In this document: positions 1 to 6,650 of the stretch, piece by piece
How the letters are laid out: each line of letters opens with the position of its first letter
How positions within the stretch are numbered: the stretch's first letter is position 1
From: JBKBMT01 sp046295655
GTDB taxonomy: Bacteria; Pseudomonadota; Alphaproteobacteria; Rhodobacterales; Rhodobacteraceae
Length of the DNA: 12,262 nucleotides
Direction of reading: 5' to 3'
Assembly (NCBI GenBank): GCA_046295655.1
Contig: JBKBMT010000073.1
Coordinates: forward strand, 1 to 12,262
The notes under the pieces: generated by a model
The model's database searches: none
Told to the model about the DNA's origin: nothing
The model's input: only the letters and a program-made list of their open reading frames with translations
Translations under genes and position numbers: made by a program

Positions 1-1
1 C

Positions 2-250
2 GAGGAACGGGCCGAGCTCGATGCGTTGACCGAACGGTTCTTTCAGGAGGTCGGCTGGACCCCCCGCCGCGTGGCGCAGATCGCCGGCGCGGTGAAGTTC
101 ACCGATTACGACTTCTTCCGCTACTGGGCCCTGCGCTGGATCGTCCGGAACCGCGATCCCGGCGTCACCGGCCGCGAGGATGTCGAATACACCAACTGGG
201 CCACGCTGACCGAGCTGGTGACGGACTGGGCGTCCGAGGCGGCATCATAG
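2..250 (+). CDS. C-terminal end of a flavodoxin-fold protein, HemG-like (partial)
   Basis: Only the last 82 codons are in the window; the open frame runs off the left edge, so the true start is not visible. The visible part resembles, from memory, the C-terminus of the flavodoxin-type protoporphyrinogen IX oxidase HemG of enterobacteria. Shared features are a W-x-P-x-x-V block, then IAGA, an aromatic-rich helix (YDFFRYWALRW) and a closing EYTNW resembling the EVVYTDW of HemG. HemG is an FMN protein that oxidises protoporphyrinogen in haem synthesis using the respiratory quinone pool. The FMN-binding N-terminal half is outside the window, so activity cannot be judged. Many alphaproteobacteria use HemJ for this step, so this could be a flavodoxin-domain paralogue with another role. 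Its TAG stop lies inside a 6-base convergent overlap with the 3' end of the molybdenum hydroxylase gene on the other strand. Confidence 0.6.
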   Translation, partial: EERAELDALTERFFQEVGWTPRRVAQIAGAVKFTDYDFFRYWALRWIVRNRDPGVTGREDVEYTNWATLTELVTDWASEAAS

Positions 251-2485
251 CACGAAGTCGAACGCCTCGATCATAGGCAGACGCCGAGGCCGCCGTCCGG
301 TGAGATCGAAAACCGCGTTGGCCAGGGCCGGGGCGGCGGGCGGGGTGCCCGGTTCGCCGACCCCGCCGAGCCCGCGACCCGACTCGAGGATGCGCACCTC
401 GAAGGCCGGCATCGCAGTCTGGCGCAGGATCTCGTAGCCGTCGAAGTTCGTCTGCTCCACCACCCCGTTGCGGAACGTGATCTTCCCGAGGATCGCCGCC
501 GAAAGACCGAAGATCATCCCCCCGACCATCTGCGCCTCGATGATCGCGGGATCCAGCGCGAGGCCGGGATCGCAGGCGATGAAGGCCCGCGTCAGCGCGA
601 TGCGGTCATCGCGATCCTCGACCTCGACGACCTGCGCGACCGGGGTGCCGAAGCTGTGGCAGAAGGCAATGCCCCGTCCGGTGCCGGGGCGCTTCGGCCC
701 GGCCCAGCCCGCCATCTCTGCCGCCGCCTCCAGCACCCGGGCGGAGGGCGGATGAGCCGGTTCGATCAGCCGCAGGCGGAACGTGAAGGGATCGGCCCCG
801 GCAGCGTGCGCCATCTCGTCGATGATGCTTTCGTGGAAGAAGGCGTTCTGCGAATTGCCGACCGAGCGCCAGAAGCCGACCGGCACCGCAACATCGGCCA
901 GATGCCCGCGCACCCGGTAGTTCGGAATGGCATAGGGCTGGTCCGCCGCGCCCTCGACCGTGGCCTTGTCGGCGCCGGCACCGCCCATTCCGGTCATCCG
1001 CCGGATCGCCTGCCGCGTGACCGACGGTGCGGCGATCGCCATGTCCAGCCCCTGCGCCGCCCCGTCGCGGACCCACCCGCGCGCCCGCGCGATTGCCGCC
1101 GGACGATAGACGTCATGGGTCATGTCCTCTTCCCGGCTCCAGGTCACGAGGACCGGCGTGCCGGGAACGGCGGCGGCCACCCTTGCCGCGATGGTGGTGA
1201 AATCGGTTTCCGCCCGCCGCCCGAAGCCGCCGCCGAGGAAGGTGGTGTGCACGGTCACGGCCGCGGTGCGGATACCCAGCGCCGCGGCGGCCTTCGAGGC
1301 AGCGAACCCCGGCGCCTGTGTCCCGGCCCATAGCGTAAGCCGCCCGTCCTCGAACAGTGCCGCGGCGCTCATCGGCTCCATCGTCGCATGGGCCAGATAG
1401 GGAACCGCATACTCGGCCTCGACCAGCGTCGCACCATCCGGCACCGCCCCGGCGTCGCCGTCGTCGCGGAACGACGAATTCGGCCGGCCGTCGAACGCCT
1501 GCGCGATCGTTGCCATGATCGCCTCGGTCCCGGCCGGATAGGGCGCGGGGGCCCAGTCCACGATCACCGCCTCGGCGCCCTGCATGGCAGCCCAGGTCGT
1601 ATCGGCGATCACCGCAACCCCGTCGTCCAGCGCAACCACCTGCCGCACGCCGGGCAGCGCAAGGGCCGGCTTCGGGTCGTGGCCCCGCATTTCGGCGCCA
1701 AGGTGCGGATTGCGCCGGATCACGGCGAACTTCATACCGGGCAGGCGGATGTCGATGGCGAAATCGGCGGTTCCCGTAACCTTCGCCACCATGTCCAGAC
1801 GCGGCAGCGGCCGACCGAGTAGGCGCCAGTCGCGCCGGTCGCGCAGCCGCGGGCGGGGCGGGTCGATGGTCGCCGCCTCTTCCGCCAGATCGGCATAGGC
1901 AATCCTTCGGCCGTCAGGCGCCAGAACATGCCCGTCCTCGGTGCTCAACCGGTCCAGAGCCACCGAAAGCCGGCGCGAGGCGACCTTGCGCAAGGCTTCG
2001 CGCGCGCTCGCGCCGGCAAGGCGCATCTTCCCGAAAGCATCCGCGGTGGCGGTGGATCCGCCGGTTACCTGCAGCCCCATCGCCTTGGCGATGACCGAGG
2101 CCTGTTCGGCCATCCATTCCTGAAACGCCGACCGGCGCCATTCGGGCGTCGGGATCGTCCCGCCCATCATGGCGCCATTGTAGTAGGCACGGGCGGGTGG
2201 GCCATGGATGACCCGGACCTGATCCCAGCCCATGTCCAGTTCCTCGGCCACCAGCGCGGCCAGCGTGGTCTGCACGCCCTGTCCCATCTCGGCCCGGGGC
2301 ACCACCACCGTCGCGCCCTTGGCGTCGAGGATCAGCCAGGGGTTCAGGACGGACTCGCCCTCGCCCGGCACCAGCGGGTTGGCAACGTCGGCGCGGACAT
2401 ACCAGACGCCAAAGGCGACCCCGCCGGCAACGGCGGCCGAGCCGACAAGAAAGGTGCGGCGCGCGATGCGTCCCAGACGGCCCAT
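245..2485 (-). CDS. Molybdopterin-binding subunit of a xanthine dehydrogenase-family (IorB-like) hydroxylase
   Basis: This 746-residue protein is the large catalytic subunit of a molybdenum hydroxylase in the isoquinoline 1-oxidoreductase beta (IorB) branch. Such enzymes hydroxylate N-heterocycles or oxidise aldehydes with water-derived oxygen; the substrate here cannot be told from sequence. The N-terminus carries a twin-arginine export motif (ARRTFLV, R9-R10) and a hydrophobic segment to about residue 30, suggesting export or a membrane anchor. Cofactor-binding signatures include EPMSAAA near 370 and GGGFGRR at 418-424. The IorB-type block FWRSVGNSQNAFF follows, and the catalytic glutamate lies in GVGEPG (about E711). 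Length is normal for the family and no break is seen. ATG is preceded by GGAGG, and the ATG lies one base after the stop of the small-subunit gene, so the two should be translationally coupled. No cytochrome c subunit or XdhC-type maturation gene is beside it. Confidence 0.92.
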   Translation of the reverse strand: MGRLGRIARRTFLVGSAAVAGGVAFGVWYVRADVANPLVPGEGESVLNPWLILDAKGATVVVPRAEMGQGVQTTLAALVAEELDMGWDQVRVIHGPPARAYYNGAMMGGTIPTPEWRRSAFQEWMAEQASVIAKAMGLQVTGGSTATADAFGKMRLAGASAREALRKVASRRLSVALDRLSTEDGHVLAPDGRRIAYADLAEEAATIDPPRPRLRDRRDWRLLGRPLPRLDMVAKVTGTADFAIDIRLPGMKFAVIRRNPHLGAEMRGHDPKPALALPGVRQVVALDDGVAVIADTTWAAMQGAEAVIVDWAPAPYPAGTEAIMATIAQAFDGRPNSSFRDDGDAGAVPDGATLVEAEYAVPYLAHATMEPMSAAALFEDGRLTLWAGTQAPGFAASKAAAALGIRTAAVTVHTTFLGGGFGRRAETDFTTIAARVAAAVPGTPVLVTWSREEDMTHDVYRPAAIARARGWVRDGAAQGLDMAIAAPSVTRQAIRRMTGMGGAGADKATVEGAADQPYAIPNYRVRGHLADVAVPVGFWRSVGNSQNAFFHESIIDEMAHAAGADPFTFRLRLIEPAHPPSARVLEAAAEMAGWAGPKRPGTGRGIAFCHSFGTPVAQVVEVEDRDDRIALTRAFIACDPGLALDPAIIEAQMVGGMIFGLSAAILGKITFRNGVVEQTNFDGYEILRQTAMPAFEVRILESGRGLGGVGEPGTPPAAPALANAVFDLTGRRPRRLPMIEAFDFVL

Positions 2486-2486
2486 C

Positions 2487-2951
2487 TCAGGCCTCCGCCA
2501 TAAGGCGCTGCGCCTCGCGGATGGCGGCGCGGATCTTCGGATAGGTGCCGCAACGGCACAGGTTGCCGGCCATGGCCTCGGCGATCTCGTCGTCGGTGGG
2601 GTCGGGGTTGTCGGCGAGGAAGGCTGCGGCCTGCATGATCTGGCCGGGCTGGCAATAGCCGCATTGTGCGACCTGATGGATGACCCACGCCCGCTGGATC
2701 GCCGCCAGCGCCTCGGGGCTTCCCAGCCCCTCGATCGTGGTTACGGGGCCCTCGACATCCTCGAGCCGAAGCTGACAGGACCGGACCGCGACGCCGCCCA
2801 GATGGATCGTGCAGGCGCCACAGGCGGCGATACCGCAGCCGTATTTCGTGCCGGTCAGGCCCAGCGCGTCGCGCAGGACCCACAGAAGGGGCGTGTCGCC
2901 GGGAAGCTCCACGAAGTGCTCCGACCCGTTTACCGAAATCCGAAAGGCCAC
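2487..2951 (-). CDS. (2Fe-2S)-binding small subunit of the molybdenum hydroxylase (IorA-like)
   Basis: This 154-residue protein carries two [2Fe-2S] clusters that pass electrons away from the molybdenum centre of the neighbouring large subunit. All eight expected cysteines are present. C39, C44, C47 and C59 form the N-terminal plant-ferredoxin-type cluster (CGCGIAACGAC pattern), and C97, C100, C132 and C134 form the C-terminal four-helix cluster (CGYC and CRCG). Length and layout are typical of the small subunits of two-component IorAB enzymes. It has no signal peptide of its own; if the complex acts in the periplasm it probably crosses folded together with the Tat-tagged large subunit (inference). 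The start is GTG, chosen because homologous beta-strand sequence begins immediately (AFRISVNG) and a G-rich ribosome site lies just upstream. It is the first gene of the two-gene operon. Confidence 0.93.
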   Translation of the reverse strand: MAFRISVNGSEHFVELPGDTPLLWVLRDALGLTGTKYGCGIAACGACTIHLGGVAVRSCQLRLEDVEGPVTTIEGLGSPEALAAIQRAWVIHQVAQCGYCQPGQIMQAAAFLADNPDPTDDEIAEAMAGNLCRCGTYPKIRAAIREAQRLMAEA

Positions 2952-2965
2952 CGACCGCCCCCATC

Positions 2966-2981
2966 TGAACCGTTCGGTTCA
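2966..2981. promoter_or_regulatory. 16-base palindrome, candidate TetR-type operator of the molybdenum hydroxylase operon
   Basis: TGAACCGTTCGGTTCA is a perfect inverted repeat, with 7-base arms TGAACCG/CGGTTCA around TT. It lies 15 bases upstream of the GTG start of the iron-sulfur subunit. A further GAACC at 2982-2986 makes a second, shorter inverted repeat with the right arm. Size, symmetry and position over the predicted transcription start resemble operators of TetR-family repressors. No regulator gene lies in the window, so the binding protein is unknown. Confidence 0.6.
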
Positions 2982-2982
2982 G

Positions 2983-3011
2983 AACCTAGACCGCGCGGCA
3001 GCCTTTTCCAA
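2983..3011 (-). promoter_or_regulatory. Candidate sigma-70-type promoter of the molybdenum hydroxylase operon
   Basis: Read on the minus strand, TTGGAA (3011-3006) is followed after 17 bases by TAGGTT (2988-2983). The match to TTGACA/TATAAT is 4 of 6 and 3 of 6. The predicted start of transcription near 2976 falls inside the palindrome at 2966-2981, which would place a bound repressor over the start site. The short leader is about 25 bases. Confidence 0.4.
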
Positions 3012-3022
3012 CCCGACCGCCG

Positions 3023-3646
3023 TCAGCGCACGATCACCTTTGCGCCACGCTCAACCCGGTCGAACAGGTCGATCACATCCTGGTTCACCATCCGGATGCA
3101 GCCGGACGATGCCGCGCGGCCGATCGACCACCACTCTGGTGTTCCGTGGATCCGGTAGCCGGTGTCGCGCCCGTTCTGCGACAGATAGATCGCGCGTGCG
3201 CCCAGCGGATTGCCGGGGCCGCCCGGGCGCCCCTCGGCCCACCGCGCCAGCGACGGGTCGCGGCGGATCATCTCGGGCGGCGGGGTCCAGTTCGGCCAGG
3301 TCCGCTTGTGCGACACCACCGCCTCGCCCGACCATTCGAACCCCTCGCGGCCGACGCTGATGCCGTAGCGCAGCGCGCTCCGGTCGTCCTGGACGAGGTA
3401 GAGATGGCGCGCCGCGGTGTCGATCACGATCGTCCCGGGCGGTTCGTCCGACCTGAAGGGCACAAGCGTGCGCTGGAACGCGGGGTTGAACTTCTCCGGC
3501 GGAATGCCCGGGATCGCATGGCCGCCATCGCGTTTCGCGACGTAGGGCACCGGCGCCGGGGTCTCGGGGAAGGCCTGGTCGATGTCCAGCGTGCAGGCGC
3601 CGAGCACCAGAGCGAGGGCAGGAATGGCAAGGGCACGGAGGAACAT
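3023..3646 (-). CDS. L,D-transpeptidase (YkuD/ErfK family) lipoprotein
   Basis: This 207-residue protein is a peptidoglycan-modifying L,D-transpeptidase. The YkuD domain covers roughly residues 70-207. It contains the conserved histidine in HGTPEWW (H168) and the catalytic cysteine in SSGCIRM (C183). The family forms 3-3 cross-links between diaminopimelate residues or attaches lipoproteins to peptidoglycan; which of these applies is not visible. The N-terminus is a lipoprotein signal peptide ending in the lipobox LGAC (C18); the residue after the cysteine is Thr, not Asp, so outer-membrane sorting is expected. The ATG at 3646 is the only good start before an in-frame stop upstream, although no strong ribosome site precedes it. 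It stands alone, with 96 bases separating it from kynA and 71 bases separating it from the next operon, and probably has its own promoter. Confidence 0.93.
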   Translation of the reverse strand: MFLRALAIPALALVLGACTLDIDQAFPETPAPVPYVAKRDGGHAIPGIPPEKFNPAFQRTLVPFRSDEPPGTIVIDTAARHLYLVQDDRSALRYGISVGREGFEWSGEAVVSHKRTWPNWTPPPEMIRRDPSLARWAEGRPGGPGNPLGARAIYLSQNGRDTGYRIHGTPEWWSIGRAASSGCIRMVNQDVIDLFDRVERGAKVIVR

Positions 3647-3676
3647 GACGGAGAACCGGGCTGACTCGTTGAAACA

Positions 3677-3704
3677 AGCCTAACCCGGAATCGTGACATA
3701 ACAA
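3677..3704 (-). promoter_or_regulatory. Candidate promoter of the L,D-transpeptidase gene
   Basis: On the minus strand TTGTTA (3704-3699) and TAGGCT (3682-3677) are separated by 16 bases, in the 96-base gap upstream of the transpeptidase start. The match is 4 of 6 at -35 and 3 of 6 at -10, so this is a modest candidate. No intrinsic terminator for kynA was found in the same gap, so read-through from kynA is possible. Confidence 0.3.
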
Positions 3705-3742
3705 GGGTTTGTCTGAGGCAGTTGCGTTGCCGGACGAAGGCG

Positions 3743-4576
3743 TCACAGCGTGGTGCGCAGGTGCCAGAGTTCGGGGAACAATTCCACCTCCAGCATCCGG
3801 CGCAGATAGGCCACCCCCGAAGTGCCGCCGGTGCCGCGCTTGAATCCGATCACCCGTTCCACCGTGGTGACGTGGTTGAACCGCCAGCGACGGAAATAAT
3901 CCTCGAAATCCACCAGCTTCTCGGCCAGTTCGTAAAGCTCCCAATGGTCATCGGGCGCGCGATAGACGACTTCCCACGCGGCGCGAACGCCGTCGTGGGG
4001 CGCCCATGGGCCGCGGACATCCCGGTGCAGAACCTCGTCCGGCACTGGCAGGCCCGCCGCGGCAAGCTGGTGCAGCGCCACGTCGTAAAGCGAGGGCCGC
4101 GCCAGTTCCGCCTCGAGCGCCGCGGTCAGGTCGGGGCGGTGCGCATGAGGCCGCAGCATCGCCAGGTTGCGGTTGCCGACAGTATATTCGATCAGCCGGT
4201 ACTGCCACGACTGGAAGCCCGAGGACTGCCCGAGCTCGTTGCGAAACCGGGTATAGTCGGCCGGCGTCATCGTCCGCAGCACGTCCCAGGCGCTGTTGAG
4301 CTGTTCGAAGATCCGCGCCACCCGGGCGAGCATCTTGAATGCCGGGCGCATCCGCCCCTCGGACAGCAGATGCCGTGCCGCGCCCAGTTCGTGCAATGCC
4401 AGCCGCATCCACAATTCGGAGGTCTGGTGCTGTATGATGAACAGCATCTCGTCATGCGCGCCGGTGCGCAGCTTCTGCGCGGTGAGGATCGCATCGAGGC
4501 TCAGGTAATCGGTATAGGACATGCGCCCGTCGAACGACATCTGCGCGCCGTCGCGGGATGGGTCGTAGGTGGTCAT
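3743..4576 (-). CDS. kynA: Tryptophan 2,3-dioxygenase
   Basis: This 277-residue haem enzyme opens the indole ring of L-tryptophan with O2 to give N-formylkynurenine, the first step of the kynurenine pathway, in the cytoplasm. Family signatures are clear. The active-site histidine lies in QHQTSELW (H50), and a substrate-contacting arginine lies in the FRNELGQSSGFQSWQYR block. The proximal haem histidine is in RFNHVTTVER (H235), and the GFKRGTGGTSGV loop closes the active site. Length matches bacterial members. The frame is open to 4630, but ATG at 4576 is chosen because AGGAGA lies 5 bases upstream and family homology begins soon after. It is downstream of kynU on the same strand, with a small ORF between. 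Kynurenine formamidase (kynB) is not beside it. Confidence 0.96.
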   Translation of the reverse strand: MTTYDPSRDGAQMSFDGRMSYTDYLSLDAILTAQKLRTGAHDEMLFIIQHQTSELWMRLALHELGAARHLLSEGRMRPAFKMLARVARIFEQLNSAWDVLRTMTPADYTRFRNELGQSSGFQSWQYRLIEYTVGNRNLAMLRPHAHRPDLTAALEAELARPSLYDVALHQLAAAGLPVPDEVLHRDVRGPWAPHDGVRAAWEVVYRAPDDHWELYELAEKLVDFEDYFRRWRFNHVTTVERVIGFKRGTGGTSGVAYLRRMLEVELFPELWHLRTTL

Positions 4577-4581
4577 CTTTG

Positions 4582-4587
4582 TCTCCT
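4582..4587 (-). promoter_or_regulatory. Ribosome binding site that fixes the kynA start
   Basis: AGGAGA on the minus strand sits 5 bases before ATG at 4576. The alternative in-frame ATG at 4630 would add 18 residues that do not resemble the family and would overlap the preceding small ORF. Confidence 0.8.
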
Positions 4588-4610
4588 GCAGAACGGAAAG
4601 GGGGACGGGC

Positions 4611-4709
4611 TCAGCCGTTCCTTCCCGCATCGCAGGCGGCGATCCGCGCCATCCGTTTCCACGCCGCGATCCAGCCGGCGGGGCGGCACAGGGGCGGCAG
4701 CCGGGTCAT
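4611..4709 (-). CDS. Candidate small protein or leader peptide between kynU and kynA (32 residues)
   Basis: An open frame of 32 codons plus TGA starts at an ATG that overlaps the kynU stop codon by four bases (ATGA at 4709-4706), a classic translational-coupling arrangement. GAAGG lies four bases upstream. It ends 34 bases before the kynA start. Excluding the start, 28 of 31 codons end in G or C, against about 74% and 65% G+C at second and first positions; this is the pattern of real genes in this window. The peptide is basic (six Arg/Lys, one Asp), with two Cys and two Trp (W13, W17), and its middle could form an amphipathic helix. I do not recognise a family. It may be a small protein, a tryptophan-responsive leader, or a chance frame in a gap. 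Confidence 0.4.
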   Translation of the reverse strand: MTRLPPLCRPAGWIAAWKRMARIAACDAGRNG

Positions 4710-5902
4710 GTGACCTTCGCCCGGACCCGGTATTCCGGCCGGTCCCAGGCGCGGCTTTCCATGATTCCGGCCAGAACCTCGGCTGCGCGGGCCACGTCGC
4801 GGAACCCGGTGTAGAGGGGGGTGAAGCCGAAGCGGATGATATCGGGGGCGCGGAAATCCCCGATCACGCCCCGGGCGATCAGCGCCTGCATGATCGCATA
4901 GCCTTCGGGATGGCGGAAACTGACCTGGCTGCCGCGGAGCGCATGCGGACGCGGCGTCGCAAGCACCAGGTCCGGGCAGGACCGTTCCACCGCCGCGATG
5001 AAGGCGTCGGTCAGCTCCAGCGACCGCGCCCGCACCTCGGCCATGGTCACGCCGTCCCAGACGTCGAGCGCGGCATCGAGCGCGGCAAGCTGAAGGATCG
5101 GCGGCGTGCCCACCCGCATCCGGTCCACCCCGCGGCCGGGCCGGTAGTCGAGGTCGAAGGCGAAGGGTGCCTCGTGTCCCAGCCAGCCCGACAGGGCAGG
5201 GCGCGCGACCTCTGCATGGCGATGGGCGACATAGATGAAGGCCGGGCCGCCCGGGCCGGAGTTGAGATACTTGTAGGTGCAGCCGACTGCGAAATCGGCA
5301 TTGCAGGCGGCCACGTCCACATCGGTCGCCCCTGCCGAATGGGCCAGATCCCAGACCGCCAGCGCCCCGGCGCTGTGCGCCAGCTCGGTCAGTGCGGCCA
5401 TGTTGTGCCGCCGACCGGTGCGATAGTCCACCTCGGTCAGCATCAGCACCGCCACCCGGTCGTCGATTGCCGCCGCCACGTCCTCGGGCGCCACCGTCTC
5501 CAGCCGGTAGTCCGGCCCGAGCGTCCGACACAGCCCCTGAGCCATGTAGAGGTCCGAGGGAAAGTTGCCGGTGTCCGACAGGATCACCCGCCTGTCCGGC
5601 CGCATCTCCAGCGCCGATGCAAGGGCCTGATAGACCTTGACCGACAGTGTGTCGCCCATCGTCACGCTGCCCGAAGGCGCCCCGATCAGCCGGGCGACAC
5701 GGTCGCCCACCCGGGCGGGCAGATCCATCCAGCCGGCCCGGTTCCAGCCGGTGATCAGCAGCTTGCCCCATTCCTCGGTCACGGTCCGGGCGACCCGGTC
5801 GGCTACCCCGCGGGGCAGGGGCCCCAGAGAATTGCCGTCAAGGTAGACCACCCGCTCTGGCAGGTCGAACAGGGCGCGGGTGGCGTTGAAATCGGCGGGC
5901 AT
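4706..5902 (-). CDS. kynU: Kynureninase
   Basis: This 398-residue PLP-dependent enzyme hydrolyses kynurenine to anthranilate and alanine in tryptophan catabolism. The N-terminal block VVYLDGNSLGPLP is typical of the family. The cofactor aspartate lies in WDLAHSAG (D185), the Schiff-base lysine in TYKYLNSGPGG (K211), and the substrate region GTPPIL follows. The ATG at 5902 has GAGGAG eight bases upstream, giving a confident start. Its stop overlaps the ATG of a candidate 32-residue ORF, and kynA follows, so a kynU-(small ORF)-kynA operon is likely. It begins 57 bases after the stop of pdeM, with an AT-rich palindrome and a promoter candidate in that gap, so the unit probably has its own control. 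Confidence 0.96.
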   Translation of the reverse strand: MPADFNATRALFDLPERVVYLDGNSLGPLPRGVADRVARTVTEEWGKLLITGWNRAGWMDLPARVGDRVARLIGAPSGSVTMGDTLSVKVYQALASALEMRPDRRVILSDTGNFPSDLYMAQGLCRTLGPDYRLETVAPEDVAAAIDDRVAVLMLTEVDYRTGRRHNMAALTELAHSAGALAVWDLAHSAGATDVDVAACNADFAVGCTYKYLNSGPGGPAFIYVAHRHAEVARPALSGWLGHEAPFAFDLDYRPGRGVDRMRVGTPPILQLAALDAALDVWDGVTMAEVRARSLELTDAFIAAVERSCPDLVLATPRPHALRGSQVSFRHPEGYAIMQALIARGVIGDFRAPDIIRFGFTPLYTGFRDVARAAEVLAGIMESRAWDRPEYRVRAKVT

Positions 5903-5922
5903 GTGGCGTCTCCTCGGGATGA

Positions 5923-5951
5923 GCGATAGTCGAATCCGGCAAAAATTTCAA
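5923..5951 (-). promoter_or_regulatory. Candidate promoter of the kynU-kynA operon
   Basis: On the minus strand TTGAAA (5951-5946), a 5 of 6 match to the -35 consensus, is followed after 17 bases by TATCGC (5928-5923), a 3 of 6 match to -10. The -35 element is one half of the palindrome at 5944-5961. The predicted leader is short, about 14 bases, leaving just enough room for the ribosome site. Confidence 0.45.
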
Positions 5952-5961
5952 GTTTGAAATT
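5944..5961. promoter_or_regulatory. 18-base AT-rich palindrome, candidate operator of the kynurenine operon
   Basis: AATTTCAAGTTTGAAATT is a perfect inverted repeat, with 8-base arms AATTTCAA/TTGAAATT around GT. It stands out in very GC-rich surroundings. It covers the kynU -35 candidate and touches the stop codon of pdeM. The form suits a MarR- or Lrp/AsnC-type dimer; known kynurenine regulators in other proteobacteria (KynR) are of the Lrp type, but no regulator gene is in the window. A weak terminator role for pdeM is possible, since Ts follow it on the minus strand, but the stem is AT-only apart from two pairs. Confidence 0.6.
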
Positions 5962-6610
5962 ATCGGAAGGGAATCGCTCGCGCCCGGCGACCGGTCAGGA
6001 CCGCGAGCGCGCCGGGCTGCATCAGTGATGCGAGTTCGGGCGCATCGCTGCGCAACCCGCCGGTATAGCGGCCGTAGGCGGGCAGGATGACACGGCAGCG
6101 GTCGATCAGGAAGCAGGGCGCCGCCGGTCCCGGACCCAGCCGCGCCTTGGGGTGGTAGTGCCCCGAGACTTCTGCCGTCCCCGCCGGCGTGCAGATGTGG
6201 ACGAAAGTCAGGGGCGCCAGCGCCAGCGATGCAAGGTGGCTGCCGCCGATCTCTACCGGGCCGGGGTCGTGGTTCCCGGCGATCCAGGTCCAGTCGCGAC
6301 CGGCCATCATCCGGGCGAGCCAGAAACGGTGGGTCTCGTCCATCCGCGCTTCGGCGCCGGGGTCGTCGAAACTGTCGCCGAGGGCAACGACGCGCCGCGC
6401 CCCCGTCGCGTCCAGATCGGCGTCGAGCCGCGCCAGCGTCTCGGCAATCTCGTAGGGGGGCAGCGCCGCGCCGCCGAACCGGGCCGGCCGCTGTGCCCTG
6501 CCAAGGTGCAGGTCGGCCACGGTCAGCAGCCCCCGTTCGGGCCAGAACAGCGCACCCGAGGGCAGCGCAACCAGTGCGGCATCGGCAAGCGTGAAGGCGT
6601 AACCGTCCAT
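5960..6610 (-). CDS. pdeM: Ligase-associated metallophosphoesterase PdeM
   Basis: This 216-residue calcineurin-like phosphoesterase belongs to the 'ligase-associated DNA damage response' set, in which it is predicted to act as a nuclease or phosphodiesterase together with an Lhr helicase. The metal-binding motifs occur in order: VADLHLG (D33, H35), GDSFDD (D79), GNHD (N113, H114) and SGHYHPK (H151, H153). The start at 6610 is chosen because family-type sequence begins there (MDGYAFTLA...LPSGALFWP). A frame extending to 6733 would overlap the helicase and has unconserved sequence. It follows the helicase stop by 40 bases on the same strand without a strong ribosome site, consistent with coupled translation. 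Confidence 0.9.
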   Translation of the reverse strand: MDGYAFTLADAALVALPSGALFWPERGLLTVADLHLGRAQRPARFGGAALPPYEIAETLARLDADLDATGARRVVALGDSFDDPGAEARMDETHRFWLARMMAGRDWTWIAGNHDPGPVEIGGSHLASLALAPLTFVHICTPAGTAEVSGHYHPKARLGPGPAAPCFLIDRCRVILPAYGRYTGGLRSDAPELASLMQPGALAVLTGRRARAIPFR

Positions 6611-6650
6611 GGCCCGACTGGTGGCGCAGCCGCGACGCGGGCGCAAGGGG

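Noticed and set aside
3681..3709. AACCC...GGGTT inverted repeat as a terminator of kynA
   Set aside because: The arms are only five to six bases around an 18-base loop with no T-run; the same bases fit a promoter candidate better.
4611..5771. Minus-strand 386-codon frame overlapping kynU in another register
   Set aside because: Most of it is an out-of-frame reading of kynU. Only its last 32 codons, beginning at the ATG overlapping the kynU stop, have independent support and are listed separately.
3722..5929. Plus-strand open frame of 735 codons opposite kynA and kynU
   Set aside because: It is antisense to two clearly recognised conserved genes; long antisense frames are expected at this G+C content, and its translation is Arg/Gly/Pro/His-rich without any family signature.
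5941..5961. Intrinsic terminator for pdeM at the AT-rich palindrome
   Set aside because: The stem is almost entirely A-T pairs with a two-base centre, so it would be too weak; the operator reading fits better because it coincides with a -35 element.
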